A stretch of DNA of 64,000 nt, taken from positions 49,524,698-49,588,697 of the forward strand of contig JALGQZ010000011.1 in the NCBI GenBank assembly GCA_023105745.1, given 5' to 3'. Under the pieces are notes generated by a model, which did no database searches, was not told the origin of the DNA, and saw only the letters and a list, made by a program, of their open reading frames with translations. Of the stretch, positions 1 to 11,074 are shown one piece after another. The translations under genes were made by a program, and so were the position numbers. This DNA comes from Austropuccinia psidii. Taxonomy: Eukaryota > Basidiomycota > Pucciniomycetes > Pucciniales > Sphaerophragmiaceae. Position 1 is the stretch's first letter, and each line of letters begins with the position of its first letter.

Positions 1-3000
1 TCTTCTACTTCCACTATTTCTGGTGGAGTGATGTTTTTCTTCCTGGAGGGGAATTTATCCTCCTCTGTTTGGAAGTATGGTTTGACCAGGCTCACTGGAA
101 AGACTGGGTGTTTCCTAGAAAACTCCTCAGTGAGCTTGACCTCTACTGCATTCTTCCCTATCAACTTAATGATAGTGAAGGGCCCTACAAATGAGTCTCT
201 CATCTTCTTAGGTCCTTTGAGATTGTTAAGGTTCAGTGTAGACACTAACACCTGGTCCCCTTCCTTGAAGTCAGGTTCCATATGTGACTTGTCCCACCTT
301 TGCTTGTTATACTCTTTGGCCTCAGCTATGCATTTGGCAGCAGTATCACAGGCTTTCTTCCACATATCATGGAAGTCTTTGGCGGTGGGGTGGATGGCCA
401 GAAGATTTTTCTTCAAGTGATCCACAGGTAACAGGGGATTCCACCCTTTCTCTACCAGTGCAGGTGTTTTTCCTGTGGTAGAGTGCTGGCTTGTATTATA
501 AGCCAGTTGGACTGCTGGTAAGAGGGTTACCCAATCATGGGTATATCCCTCATGGTCCTTGTATTCCATGCCATAGGCACAGAACCTCCTGAGGATGTCC
601 TCCATTGTTTGGATCATCCTCTCAGCTAGGCCATCTGTTTGTGGATGGTAAGCTGTGGAAAAAGCAAGCTTGGTGCCAAGCATGTCATATAAATTGGTCC
701 AAAATTCAGATGTAAATTTTGGGTCCCTGTCACTAATTATGATCTTAGGGACTCCACAGTTGGATATGATGTTATTCCAAAATAACAGAGCAGTGTCCAT
801 GGCTGTGTCCTCTTTATGGCATGGTAGACATCTCATGCTCTCGCTGAACCTATCAACTATGATTAAGCAGGCATTGTAGTTTTCTTTGCCTCCTGGGACA
901 AGTCCTGTGACCCAGTCCGTGTTGATGGTTTCCCATGGGTGTTTGGGTTCTTCTATGTGTTGAAGCAACCCATATTTCTTCCCATGTTTTCTATTTGCCT
1001 TTTGGCATCTTTCACAAGTGTTGATGTATTCACTCAACTCTTGTTCCCACTTGGGCCACCAAGCTGTGCTTGCTACCCTCTCTTTAGTCCTGTCTTCACT
1101 CATGTGTCCCATATAGGGGCAGTCATGGCATTCCTGCAGGATTAAAGAGATGTGGTCTCTGTCTATCACTGTGAGTGCACTGGTGTGCTTGTCTCTGTGA
1201 TAAATCAGGCCATCTATAAGGAAACATTTATTGTCCTTATAGGCCCTCAACCAGGGTTCCTCCATCTGGGTTTCTAGTTCTGGGCTCCTGTATTTTTGTT
1301 GAAGGAGTTGGAGTAGTATGCTACACTGTTTGTGTTTAGCATAAGATTTCAGTACTGCATTGAAGAATTCATTGTGCAGTTCTGAGGAACTTATCCCCAG
1401 TATGGGGGTTTCTGTCCCTTCTGAATCAGTGTTTCCACTGTCAAGGGTACCACTCCCTGGTGCCCATTCAGAAAATTTGAAGTTCTTCTTCCTATCTATT
1501 TCCATAAAATGGATGGGAATTTTTGCAGCAACTTCAGGGTCATAAGCTGGATTGCTTTTGACATTATCCAGTGGCCATCTGCTAAGGCCATCTGCATTGG
1601 TATGGCTTTTACCCTCCTTGTATATGATGGTCATGTTCCCTCTATACTCCTGGATGGCTATTTGCCATCTCAGCATGTGTCTATTAGTGGTCTTCATGTT
1701 TAGTAAAGACTTCAAGGCTGTGCAGTCTGTGTAGACTTCAAAGACTGCACCCTCCAAATAGTAGTGGAGTTTTTCTAGAGCCCAGACTAGACATAAACAT
1801 TCTGTCTGGGTGGCCCCATACCTGGCTTCTGAATCTTTCAGCTTCCTGGAGATGTAACATATTACACCTTCTCTTGGTTCACCATCCACAATTTGTCTTT
1901 GGTGAAGGGCTGCTCCCAAGCCTTGGCTGCATGCTGCATCTATATATAACTTGAATGGTAGTTCAAAGTCAGGCAAGATGAGCACAGGTGCATTAGTGAG
2001 TTCATATTTGATCCTCTCATATGCATCCCTCCTTTCCTTGGTTATTTCAAAAACTACATCCTTTGAGCATAACTTGTAAAGACTACTGGTTATGTGGGCA
2101 AAGTTTTTGATGTGGTTTCTATAGTAGCTAGCAAATCCAAGGAAAGATTGCATCTCTTTGATGTTCTTTGGTACTGGCTTTTGCAGTACTGCTGCTACTT
2201 TGTTCTGGTCAATTGCCAGACTAAGGCCTGAGACTTTGTGTCCTAGAGCTAGTAGCTCTTGTTGGCCAAAATTACACTTTTTGAGTGAAATTTTCAGATT
2301 GATGGGTGTACATTTACTTAGCACTCTGTCTATGTATTGTACATGGTCTTCCCATGTCTCTGAGTATATAATGATATCATCAATGTATACTACCATCCAG
2401 CCTTCCATTATTTCTTCTTGAAATATGGTGTCCATCATCCTTTGGAAGTGGGCTGGTGCATTCTTGATGCCAAATGGCATCCTGGTGTACTCATATATGC
2501 CCATATGGCATATAATTCTGAGTAATTTCATGGAGTTTGGTTTAACTCCATTTTGGTGGAAGCCCTTCATACAATCCATCTTGGTTATGTATTTGGCTTT
2601 GGCCAATTTATCCAAGGCATGAGGTATCCTTGGTATAGGATACCTGTCTGCTTTCGTGTAGTTGTTCAGGGCTCTGAAGTCTTCACACAGTCTAGACTTG
2701 CCATCATGCCAGGTGATTAGGACAGGAGTGGTTATTTCCACTATTTCATTATGTCCAATCTTCCTAACGACATCCATGTCCAGGAGTTCATTGATATGTT
2801 TCTCAATCTCTTTCCTGGTCTCCAGACTTGCTGGGTAAGGAGGTCTCCTTAACATGGGTGGATAAGGCCTTTCTATATCATGGCCTTTGATCTTGCCTAA
2901 TGGTTCTTCACCAATGGCAAATGCTGGTCTATTCTTCCTCAGCATCTTCAGTAAACTTAGCTTTTGTTTACTGGTGAGGGTAGTGCTAAACTGTCCCTCT

Positions 3001-5639
3001 CTGAATTCTTTCAGAAGTTCTTCTAGTGGGTCCTGAGAAGATATCTGGTATATATCAAGAGAAAATTTCTTTTCCTTGTTAGTACCAATGGTAATATGCC
3101 TATTTTTACTATTGTAAATATCTATGCCATACATCCTCTGGTAATCTGTTCCCAGTAAAAACCCTTGGATGTGGGCATCTTCAAGCACTACAAACTCTGG
3201 GTTGAGTCTGATATTACCTTTTCTGTGGGTTATAATTATCTCTTTGATAATTGTCCCAATAGAGGTCATCTTTCCAGATGCACTCTTAAAGTTCTTTGCC
3301 CTGGTGGGCAAGAGTTCTTTTTCCCAGTTTGGGAAGTGGTTATCCAGATAATTTCTGGCCACTATGGAGCAGTGTGCTCCACTGTCAATGATCAGTGGGT
3401 GCTGAGCATTGTCAATACATACAGTCATTTTTGTGGCTGTTCCATGTATATATGCCATTCCTTTGGTTGGTGTAACCAGGAATGTTTGTGCATCTTGTGT
3501 GTGTTTACACAAGTTCTTGTTGGCAGTGTCTTGTGGCATGCCTGCTTCCAACTGTATATCCTGGATTTCTAGTGGGGTTTCCTCTTGGTATTCCACTAGA
3601 AATTCCTCTCTTGGGTCTTGATCCTCATCAGATGGTTCTCTGATGGCATCACCCATAGAGTCTGGTTCAGAATCCTCTGTTGGAGGTTCTTCTTCAGGAA
3701 CTTTTTCTATAGCATAGACTTTCTTCTTTGCTTTTGGACAGTTGTTAGCATAGTGGTCTGTTGAACCACAATTGTGACAAGCATTCTTCTTTTTTGCCAC
3801 TTCTGCCACTCTTTCTCTGGGTTTGTCTTTAAACTCTACCCTGAAAGGTTGTTTCTCTTTGAAACTATTGCTTCTATATGGGGTGAATTTCCCTATATTA
3901 GTCCTTTTCCTTATGTCTTGTAAGGTATTGGCTATATCATCTAGAGTGCAATTTTGGTTGCATCTGCATTTTACTGCATGCTCTAGTTCTCCTGGCAGTT
4001 GTGTCAGAAGTTTATGATTCCTCATTTGAATGTTCATTTGAGGATCAATGGCTTTAAGTCTTTTAGACTGTCTAAGACACCACTCATATGGATCTTTGTC
4101 CACAGAGTATTTGTCATTTTCAAATGACATGGTCTTTTGCCATATCCAAGTTCCATTACTGTACTTTTGGATTATTTGACTCTTCCACCATGGCCAATTT
4201 CTTCTGCCATGGATTTCTTTCATTTCAGTGTACCATATACTTGCATGACCTTTAAATGCAGTATTCAGTCTAGCAGTGATCCAGTAATCTGGTATGCTTG
4301 GTACATCAATGAAGAGTCCATCAATATAATCTATGAGTTCCATATGATCATATTCTCCTGATCCAGAGAATTTGGGCCAGCTTGAGGCCTCAGGAAGCTG
4401 TTTCAAGGCTTCCTTCTCTGAATAAGACATGCCATCTCCATCCTGGTATTGTGATGGAGATCTTGCCTTATTCAACAACATGGCATCTGGTTTGATGTCA
4501 TCTGGTTGATATGGATTCTCTATAGCTTGGCCTTGTGGTTGGGGCTTTAAGCTATGGTAGGCATCAAACAATTTGTTGATGTCTTGGTTCAGACACTCCC
4601 TGTCCCTGCTACTATGGTGTTGTTCTTCAGAGACTTGATTCAGTCTCTTGTTGGTTTCTTCAGAGGCTTTACTCAGTTGAGCATATCCTTCCTGAAGGTT
4701 TTTAACTATCTGCTCCAATGAGGCTTGAGTTTTTCTCATCCTCTCTTGGGCAGCTGCAAATTCTGTAGCTTGCTTTGCAGATTGCTCAGCATATTGGGAC
4801 ATTTGTAACCACAGTGTGTCACTGTTGATGTTACTCTCAGATGTGATAATGTTATTTTCAGTCTGAGTGGGGGTAATGTTTCTATTACTAGGACTACTGA
4901 TTCTAGAGTGGTTTACAACTACTTCTGGTTCTTGTGTACTTCTTTTACCAAATCTAACAGCTTCTGGATCATGGGGTCTGACTCTTTCCTCCTCTGGTTG
5001 AAGGAGGCTTTGTTCTTGCCTTTGTTGCCTTGTCTTCTCCTGGAAACTTCCTGGAATTGTGAAGAATGGTGACTCTTGGCCACTGATCTGCTGGTTTCTG
5101 AATGGTGTGAAGCTACTGGAGAGCTGATTTGGCCTGCTCCTTGTGAACCTGAAGGAATCTGAGTAGGCCCTGTCTGGGTTAACTGTTCTTCTATAGCTTG
5201 GATAGTGGCTTGATTCTCCCTTATCCTCTGTGCCCTTGCCTCCAGGAGTCTGTGCTGCCTGGTAGGATTCCAACCCTTGGTGATTACCATAAGGTCTTTG
5301 AAGTCTATCTCTTTGAGACAGATCTTCTGGCAACTTGATCCCAGTTCTGCCCAGTGAGTTGCTAGGTTGAACCTTTTGTTGTCCATGCTCCATTGAAACA
5401 AATCTTTGAGGAGTTGGTGGATTTGAAGAACTTGATCCATATCCTTCCAGTCCTCTGGTTTGAGGTTTCTGTTGAATTGGAGTGTGAATGGCAAGGTTGA
5501 TATTATCTCCCTCATTGTTTTGCCATCCACCACTGTGTCCAATGTGTCTTCTTTCAGGTCTTCTGGTTCTAGACATTCCTGCTCTATCCTCTGGCTGGTT
5601 CCTTTGGAAGCCAAGGTCTCTGAGGTATGCAGGGGACAT
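1..5639 (-). CDS. gag-pol polyprotein, family A (partial, continues past left edge)
   Basis: Single open frame from an ATG at 5639-5637 to position 1, at least 1,879 residues; the upstream in-frame stop is at 5658-5660. Residue positions: polar Gln/Pro/Ser/Arg-rich start (1-240); gag capsid-like region; CCHC zinc knuckle [14 protein letters not shown] at 621-634; retropepsin motif IIDSGAHC with catalytic Asp 752; reverse transcriptase with YIDD at 1085-1088; RNase H (YTDC near 1305, NADGLSR); integrase with an HHCC zinc site and Asp 1575, Asp 1637, Glu 1673 (DD35E spacing). The polyprotein makes the virus-like particle, copies RNA to DNA and integrates it. Oddities: the RT lacks about six residues next to family B at its start and has Glu where B has Gly in the DFRALN motif. 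The end, where family B has a chromodomain-like tail, is outside the window. Family assignment is certain; activity is unknown. Confidence 0.95.
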   Translation of the reverse strand, partial: MSPAYLRDLGFQRNQPEDRAGMSRTRRPERRHIGHSGGWQNNEGDNINLAIHTPIQQKPQTRGLEGYGSSSSNPPTPQRFVSMEHGQQKVQPSNSLGRTGIKLPEDLSQRDRLQRPYGNHQGLESYQAAQTPGGKGTEDKGESSHYPSYRRTVNPDRAYSDSFRFTRSRPNQLSSSFTPFRNQQISGQESPFFTIPGSFQEKTRQQRQEQSLLQPEEERVRPHDPEAVRFGKRSTQEPEVVVNHSRISSPSNRNITPTQTENNIITSESNINSDTLWLQMSQYAEQSAKQATEFAAAQERMRKTQASLEQIVKNLQEGYAQLSKASEETNKRLNQVSEEQHHSSRDRECLNQDINKLFDAYHSLKPQPQGQAIENPYQPDDIKPDAMLLNKARSPSQYQDGDGMSYSEKEALKQLPEASSWPKFSGSGEYDHMELIDYIDGLFIDVPSIPDYWITARLNTAFKGHASIWYTEMKEIHGRRNWPWWKSQIIQKYSNGTWIWQKTMSFENDKYSVDKDPYEWCLRQSKRLKAIDPQMNIQMRNHKLLTQLPGELEHAVKCRCNQNCTLDDIANTLQDIRKRTNIGKFTPYRSNSFKEKQPFRVEFKDKPRERVAEVAKKKNACHNCGSTDHYANNCPKAKKKVYAIEKVPEEEPPTEDSEPDSMGDAIREPSDEDQDPREEFLVEYQEETPLEIQDIQLEAGMPQDTANKNLCKHTQDAQTFLVTPTKGMAYIHGTATKMTVCIDNAQHPLIIDSGAHCSIVARNYLDNHFPNWEKELLPTRAKNFKSASGKMTSIGTIIKEIIITHRKGNIRLNPEFVVLEDAHIQGFLLGTDYQRMYGIDIYNSKNRHITIGTNKEKKFSLDIYQISSQDPLEELLKEFREGQFSTTLTSKQKLSLLKMLRKNRPAFAIGEEPLGKIKGHDIERPYPPMLRRPPYPASLETRKEIEKHINELLDMDVVRKIGHNEIVEITTPVLITWHDGKSRLCEDFRALNNYTKADRYPIPRIPHALDKLAKAKYITKMDCMKGFHQNGVKPNSMKLLRIICHMGIYEYTRMPFGIKNAPAHFQRMMDTIFQEEIMEGWMVVYIDDIIIYSETWEDHVQYIDRVLSKCTPINLKISLKKCNFGQQELLALGHKVSGLSLAIDQNKVAAVLQKPVPKNIKEMQSFLGFASYYRNHIKNFAHITSSLYKLCSKDVVFEITKERRDAYERIKYELTNAPVLILPDFELPFKLYIDAACSQGLGAALHQRQIVDGEPREGVICYISRKLKDSEARYGATQTECLCLVWALEKLHYYLEGAVFEVYTDCTALKSLLNMKTTNRHMLRWQIAIQEYRGNMTIIYKEGKSHTNADGLSRWPLDNVKSNPAYDPEVAAKIPIHFMEIDRKKNFKFSEWAPGSGTLDSGNTDSEGTETPILGISSSELHNEFFNAVLKSYAKHKQCSILLQLLQQKYRSPELETQMEEPWLRAYKDNKCFLIDGLIYHRDKHTSALTVIDRDHISLILQECHDCPYMGHMSEDRTKERVASTAWWPKWEQELSEYINTCERCQKANRKHGKKYGLLQHIEEPKHPWETINTDWVTGLVPGGKENYNACLIIVDRFSESMRCLPCHKEDTAMDTALLFWNNIISNCGVPKIIISDRDPKFTSEFWTNLYDMLGTKLAFSTAYHPQTDGLAERMIQTMEDILRRFCAYGMEYKDHEGYTHDWVTLLPAVQLAYNTSQHSTTGKTPALVEKGWNPLLPVDHLKKNLLAIHPTAKDFHDMWKKACDTAAKCIAEAKEYNKQRWDKSHMEPDFKEGDQVLVSTLNLNNLKGPKKMRDSFVGPFTIIKLIGKNAVEVKLTEEFSRKHPVFPVSLVKPYFQTEEDKFPSRKKNITPPEIVEVE

Positions 5640-5653
5640 ATCAGTGTTTGCAA
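4919..5653 (-). CDS. Second open frame overlapping the start of gag-pol, family A
   Basis: About 245 codons open in a frame different from gag-pol and lying entirely over its first 240 codons; it ends with TAG at 4921-4919. The apparent start codon at 5653 is TTG, so translation would need an internal ATG (first one in KTMREIIS), splicing or frameshifting from the upstream open frame. Its predicted product has a more ordinary mixed composition (acidic N-terminal half, helix-friendly middle, Ser/Gln/Lys-rich end) than the Pro/Arg/Ser/Gln-rich gag-pol frame over the same bases. It may be the true gag N-terminus, with gag-pol reached by frameshift, or a chance by-product. I recognise no domain. 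Confidence 0.45.
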   Translation of the reverse strand: MQTLICPLHTSETLASKGTSQRIEQECLEPEDLKEDTLDTVVDGKTMREIISTLPFTLQFNRNLKPEDWKDMDQVLQIHQLLKDLFQWSMDNKRFNLATHWAELGSSCQKICLKEIDFKDLMVITKGWNPTRQHRLLEARAQRIRENQATIQAIEEQLTQTGPTQIPSGSQGAGQISSPVASHHSETSRSVAKSHHSSQFQEVSRRRQGNKGKNKASFNQRRKESDPMIQKLLDLVKEVHKNQK

Positions 5654-5988
5654 GCAGTCAAAAACTTTATGTTCTTAGGGTATTTACCTTTGACTGTTCC
5701 TTGTACAAATTTGTTATCTGCTGATTTGGGCAGTTTGCCTTTGGAGGTTATAACTGGGTTAATAATTGTAATCTTCCCTGTACAAGTGGTTAAGGTTGGT
5801 TTACCTTGTATTGAAGCAGAGTTTTGTGGTTTTCTACTCCTCTGAGTGGCTATTGGTGTCCACTTCTTGGCTGTAATGAGGCCTTCACTAAGCCTTTTTC
5901 CTTTACCCTTGCTGCCCTCTGGTTCTGAGGGTGTCACTGGTGTGTTGGCCTGTGACTGGGTTTCAAGTGGGATGTAGTTTTCTTCCAC
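5641..5988 (-). CDS. Leader open frame upstream of gag, family A
   Basis: Open frame of about 115 codons between the 5' LTR and gag, in the third minus-strand frame. It contains no ATG: the codon at 5988 is GTG, and the upstream in-frame stop is at 6021-6019. The product is very Lys/Ser/Thr-rich and basic, with no domain I recognise. Its last codons overlap the first codons of the 4919-5653 frame, so the three frames form a staggered chain across 5641-5660. This could be the N-terminal part of gag joined by frameshifting or splicing, or simply non-coding leader. Confidence 0.3.
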   Translation of the reverse strand: MEENYIPLETQSQANTPVTPSEPEGSKGKGKRLSEGLITAKKWTPIATQRSRKPQNSASIQGKPTLTTCTGKITIINPVITSKGKLPKSADNKFVQGTVKGKYPKNIKFLTACKH

Positions 5989-6000
5989 TGAATCAAAACA

Positions 6001-6560
6001 GGAAAAAGAGGGCTTATGTCAGTTAAGACTTCTTAAAAGGCTGGTTTTGCACGTCTAAGAATGGCCTCTGGGCTTGTATATTATTACAGTATGCCCTTGT
6101 ATAGTGACAGTGTAATTGAATTAACAATTCCACGTCAAAAAATACAGCTTATTGATAAGTGGTATACTGTTTGTATACCAATATCTTACAGAATACTTGT
6201 TATCAGCAAGTATAATCTGTTAAAAGATGGTGTATTACAGGGTAATTGAGTTAACAATGTGCCCAAACACGCCTCAACTGTTGGTTTATCAGTATGAGTT
6301 GTCTTAATTCAATTAATAATTAGGACTGTATTAGTGGCTCAATGTGTTTTAATATGCAAAAACACGCCAAAAATACTGGTCTTATGGTTATTAGCCACTA
6401 CACAAATACTCTTAAAAATATGAGTATTATTAAATTTTAAAAAGAAATATATATAAAATATATTTTTTAAAAGAAAATGACGCCTAAAAAGATAAAACAG
6501 GTGTCAATAAATCATAAAAAGAGAAAAAACTTACTTTTAAAGGTCCAAAATAAGTTAAAA
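6001..6560. other. Untranslated leader of family A
   Basis: Between the primer-binding stretch and the leader open frame. AT-rich, with short repeats of a GTTATCAG/AACAATT-like character and AAACACGCC-type words (6265-6280 and 6358-6370). No coding frame supported. Confidence 0.5.
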
Positions 6561-6564
6561 ACAC

Positions 6565-6580
6565 GGCCAGGCCCCCAAAA
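6565..6580 (-). other. Putative primer-binding site, family A
   Basis: Directly inside the 5' LTR the minus strand reads TTTTGGGGGCCTGGCC. TGGGGGCC could pair with a tRNA 3' end of GGCCCCCA. Family B carries nearly the same block (TTTGGGGGCC) at the same place, which supports function. I cannot name the primer tRNA. Confidence 0.55.
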
Positions 6581-8021
6581 TGTCAGGTTGAGTCTATATT
6601 GAAGTAGTAATAAAGGTATTTACAACTAGAATTATGACTGTGACACGTAGAAGATTGATTTAAAATAAGGTTTTAAGGTTTAAAAGATGATTTATATTGT
6701 AATTTAAAGGGTTCTACTATTGATTAATAGTGGTGGTGAGCACTATTGAGAACCCAGGGTGCAATCTTACCAGTTGGTTTACTATAATAAGATTTGCAAT
6801 AATTAAAAATATAATTATACCTGTTTATTACCCAAGAGTAAAACTGTTTTTGACAGTTTACTACGTAGGGTATTCAAGAGCAGGATGAGGAAAGGTTTTG
6901 GCAGTGAAAAAGCCCTCCTTTTATCCTGAAATTGGGGTGAAAAGGCTGTTAGACCTTTTCACGTAGAGGAAGTGAAGATTTTTCACGCCTCATGACAGGC
7001 TTGTGGTTTGCAGACAACCTTTATACCCTGTATTGGGCTCAGATGTGGTTTTGAAACCACATCTGGGCAGTTTTCACCAATACAGGGTGAAAACTTTCAT
7101 CTGGGGACCTCACAGCCTGATTCTGACGTGTATGACGCGTAGAATGCTGTACAGAAACTGTATGGGACCCCAGTATTGACTGACATATGAGGTATTGAAG
7201 TGAAAACATGCTTCTTCGTCTATCTGACACCTCATATTCATGGTTATAGGGTATTATCCCATGGTAAGGCTGTATATGACAGCAGGTGGGATTTTTACCT
7301 TAAAATTGTCATAACTCTGTCAGTTTTTGAGATATCAAGCTCAACGTTGGTTCATTGAATAGCCCTGTATGAGCTCTATACAATGGTACCCAACTTGACA
7401 TGGTTATTATTAAATATGGCAAAGTTATCCCATGTACAAGTGTTTTTATACATTGGCGTGTTTTGGGCAAAAGCTGTATTAAGCTTGTTTGGCTAATAAC
7501 TTCTGTTCTAGTTGAGATATGAGGAAATGGATGACACCATCAGATAGCCCTGATTGTGCTCTTTCCAAAAAGACCCCACTTTAAGTATCTCACACTAAAA
7601 CTGTAAAAGTTAGATGAGAGGTGAATGTTTTATTCACCCTTATTTGGTCTGAATTTGACCATAACTCCAGTAATACTGGTGCTAGCTCAGTTTGGCTAGT
7701 ACCATTGGATAGACCTGGCTTAGAGCTTCATTTTGAATACCCATTTGATGGGGTTAAGCCTCTCCTTCTAGATTTTAGATGAGAGGTGAAAATTAAGGTT
7801 TATGCTCAGCAATAACTTTGAGCAGGAATAACTTTGTTATTTCTTGTCCTATGGTGATGGGACTTATATTTTCAGGAAGAGGTGAGTTTCCTCTTTCTTT
7901 TGATACCTTTTGAGCTAATTTGGCTCAGTTCCATGTTTTTTGGTGGTATTTTGGCTATACCATTGGTTTATGGTATTTTGGCTGTCATGCTTGTGCTCTG
8001 GTTTTGAGTCACAGGCTGACA
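6581..8021 (-). repeat. 5' LTR of family A (1,441 bp)
   Basis: The plus strand starts TGTCAGGTTGAG (6581) and ends CAGGCTGACA (8021), giving TG...CA termini. Near full-length homologues occur at 9881-11318 (opposite strand) and 54303-55686 (same strand). A TATAAAGG box (7025-7018, minus) and a hairpin next to a CTACGTAG palindrome (about 6839-6870) are shared with the other copies. Open frames inside it, such as 7039-7230, are non-coding LTR. Confidence 0.95.
7018..7025 (-). promoter_or_regulatory. TATA box of the family A LTR
   Basis: TATAAAGG on the minus strand, at the equivalent place to the TATAAAGG of the solo LTR at 10874. The third copy (near 54730-54740) has a mutated TATACAGG. The position ahead of the conserved hairpin fits a U3/R boundary. 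Confidence 0.55.
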
Positions 8022-8198
8022 ATAAATAAAGAATAAATAAAGAATAAATAAATAATAAATAAATAATAAATAAATAATAAATAAATAATAAATAAATAAT
8101 AAATAAATAATAAATAAATAATCGATAAATAATAAATAAATAATAAATAAATAAAAAATAAATAAAAAATCAATAAAAAAATAAATAAATAAATAAAT
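8022..8198. repeat. (TAAA)n-type microsatellite
   Basis: Repeats of TAAATAAATAA and close variants directly abutting the family A LTR. Open frames read through it on the minus strand (7968-8285, 8009-8224) are Tyr/Leu/Ile/Phe artefacts of the repeat. Confidence 0.9.
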
Positions 8199-9455
8199 GA
8201 TAAAATAACAAAATAATAAATCAAAAAAATAAATCAAAAGATAAATTGAGAAAGAAAATAAGAAAAACCAATTTACTAAAAGCATAAGCTCATTAAATCA
8301 CATAAATTTCAGGACCTTTAATGTTAAATTTTTCTTGGATCAATATAAAAATAAATGATTCAAACTTAAAATTTGTATTATTTAAATTAATCTCAAAAAT
8401 ATTCAAGATATGTTTAACTGTCATCATTCTTATTTCTTTTTATTACAATTTTATGGCTCCTAGAAATTCTGAAAAAAAAAAAATTTCTTTTGGTCATTTT
8501 ATATCAAAATTACTCAGAAATTTCAAAAATGAATCCTCAGAAGAAATTGGATTTTAAAAAATTTCAATTTTGCTTTTTGTTTTTATTTCAAGAGAAATTA
8601 ATAAATAATCATTATAAATAGAAATTTGAAATTTAAATCTTAATAAAGCAGATGCAATTTTTTTTATTTCTTCAAAATTTTTGAAAACAAATTTATTTGA
8701 ATTATTCAAAATTAAATTTCTTCTATTTTTTTACAAAACAAAAGAATAAATAAATAAGATAATTTTTAGAAAAAAATAACTTGTTTTTTATTTTATTTTC
8801 ATTTTAATTTATAATATGTGGTATCAAAGTTTACAAATTCAATATCAAAATAATAAATCATTTTGGACGCAAATTTCACAGTAGAAATGCTAGTTTTTCA
8901 ATTTTAACCTCAATGATATTTGTACTTATTCCCTAATCATTTTTTAAAAATCCAATCTTTTTTTTGAAAACTTAGAATTGAGGTGTTCAAGCATTTTCTA
9001 AATCTAATGAAACCATATGTTCAAGCTCAATCAATAAGGAAAGAAATTCAAAAATATCATTATTAAATTCTATTATCTAAATATTCAAAACCGAATTTGT
9101 GAATTTCCTTATCAAGATTTTAACTTGTCTTGTGGATCCAATTAACTCAGAATTTATTTTTCAAAAAAATCTTATTATTTAAAATAAAAGCCTTTAATTT
9201 GAAGTGGATTTCCAACTCATTTTTTGGAGTTTAAATCAACTTTCATAATTCATTGTTAAATTAATACTAATTTTTCTTGTTTCTATTTCTAAATTTAGAA
9301 AGATAATACTGATTATAATTAATCTTTTTTTTGATTTTTATTGTAAAAGTAGTTTTTAATTCTATTTTATTTGATTTAATTTTTCTGACTTTCCCTAATT
9401 CAGTATATCCTGAATAATTAAAAGAATAATATTGCTTAAAATATATTATTGAATA
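8199..9455. other. AT-rich DNA without recognisable features
   Basis: About 1.25 kb of very AT-rich sequence between the microsatellite and the first solo LTR D. Only short accidental open frames; nothing else seen. Confidence 0.6.
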
Positions 9456-10873
9456 ATATTTGTGAGCCTTGAGGTATATTTTACATACCCAAATAGGCCA
9501 CAATTATCTCAAAAATAAATTGTGAATTATGCATAACCCATAAGTCATGCATATATTCAAAATTCATATTTTTTGATTTCAGAAAAGATGAATAACCTTT
9601 TCTTGAGTAAGTAAATCTATTGATTTAAGGCCAGATTTCGATTCTACACAAAATTTTACCTAGGGTAGCTCCATAGAGTGAATAAGCTCAAATCAACTCT
9701 TTGAGGTGGTAATGTGGAAAGTACTTCAATACCACATAAAAGATCCATGAAAATGTTTGTTTTTCTCAATTTCACACCAAAATAATGGGAATGTGAGAAA
9801 TCCCATGTTACATATGCACTACAAATAGTGTTATGCATGCTTTGGGAACTTAATATTATGGTATTCTTACATGCACTTTTTGTAAGCCTGTGACTCAGAA
9901 CCAGAGCACAAACATGACAGCCAAAAACCATAAGTCAATTGTATAGCCAAGATACCACCAAAATATGGAGCTGAGCCAAATTAGCTCAAAAGGTATCAAA
10001 GGAAAAATTAAACTCACCTCTTTCTGAAAATGTAAGTCCCATCATCATAGGACAAATAATAACAAAGTTATTCATGCGCAAAGTTATTGCTGAGCATAAA
10101 CCTTAATTTTCACCTCTCATCTGAAATACATATTAAGAGGCTTAACCCCATCAAATGGGTATGCAAAATGAAGCTCTAAACCAGGGCTATCCAATGGTAC
10201 CAGCCAAACTGAGCTAGCACCAGTATTACAGAAGTTATGGTCAGATTCAGGCCAAATAAGGGTGAACCAAACATTCACCTCTCATCTAACTTCTACAGCT
10301 TTAGTGTGAGATACCTAAAGTGGGGTCTTTTTGGAAGGAGCAAATTCAGGGCTATCTGATGGTGTCATCCGCTTTCTCATATCTCAACTATAGCAGAAGT
10401 TATGGGGCAAACAAGCCCAATACAGCTTTTTGCCTAAACCACGCATGTGTATAAAACTCTTGTCCATGGCATAGCTTTGCAATATTTAATGATAACCATA
10501 TCAAATAAGGTACCATTGTGTAAAACACATACAGGGCTACACACCAGTTCAGTTATGAGGTAGATATCTCAAGAACTGACAAAGCTTTAGCTGTTTTAAG
10601 GTCAAAATCTCACACTTTGACCAATACAGCTTTACCCTGGGATAATATCCCATAACCATGATTATGAGGTGTCAAACTGACAAAAAAACATGTTCATACT
10701 TCAATACCTCATAAGTCAGTCAATACTGGGGTCCCATACAGTTTCTGTCCAACATTCTATGCGTCATACACGTCAGAAGAGGGCTATGTGGTCCCCAGAT
10801 GAAAGTTTTCACCCCGTATTGGTGAAAACTGCCCAGATGTGGATTTAAAGCTACATCTGAGCCCAACACAGGC

Positions 10874-10881
10874 TATAAAGG
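10874..10881 (+). promoter_or_regulatory. TATA box of the solo family A LTR
   Basis: TATAAAGG in GGCTATAAAGG, at the same place as in the 5' LTR of the left-edge element. It is followed about 165 bases later by a conserved hairpin and an AATAAA polyadenylation-like signal. Confidence 0.5.
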
Positions 10882-11036
10882 TCCTTGCAAACCACAAGCC
10901 TGTCTCAGAGAGTGAAAAAATCTTCACTTCCTCTACGTGGAAAGGTCTAACAGCCCTTCTACCCCATTTCAGGATAAAAAGGAGGCTTTTCACAGCCAGA
11001 AATGCTTTCCTCATCCTGCTCTTGAATACCCTACGT

Positions 11037-11074
11037 AGTAAACTGTCAAAAACAGTTTTACTCTTGGGTAATAA
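11037..11074 (+). promoter_or_regulatory. Conserved hairpin plus AATAAA signal in the family A LTR
   Basis: GTAAACTGT and ACAGTTTTAC can pair around a CAAAA loop (one unpaired T). CTACGTAG lies just before it and GGTAATAAAC just after. The same arrangement is seen at 6839-6870 and, with changes, near 54555-54590. Probably the R region/polyadenylation area of the LTR; the function is inferred. Confidence 0.45.

Larger units (their letters stand above)
1..8021 (-). mobile_element. Ty3/gypsy LTR retrotransposon, family A (5' part, cut by window edge)
   Basis: Read on the minus strand: 5' LTR (8021 down to 6581), a primer-binding-like stretch, a leader of about 600 bases with a short open frame, then a gag-pol frame that is open to the left edge. 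The LTR begins TGTCAGCC and ends CCTGACA in the sense direction. The order gag, protease, RT, RNase H, integrase defines a Ty3/gypsy (Metaviridae-type) element. The 3' LTR must lie beyond position 1. Immediately outside the 5' LTR is ATAAA (8022-8026), the expected target-site duplication to look for at the missing end. The uninterrupted reading frame suggests a young insertion. Confidence 0.95.

Noticed and set aside
7968..8285. Hydrophobic open frames suggesting a membrane protein
   Set aside because: They are translations of the TAAATAAATAA microsatellite.
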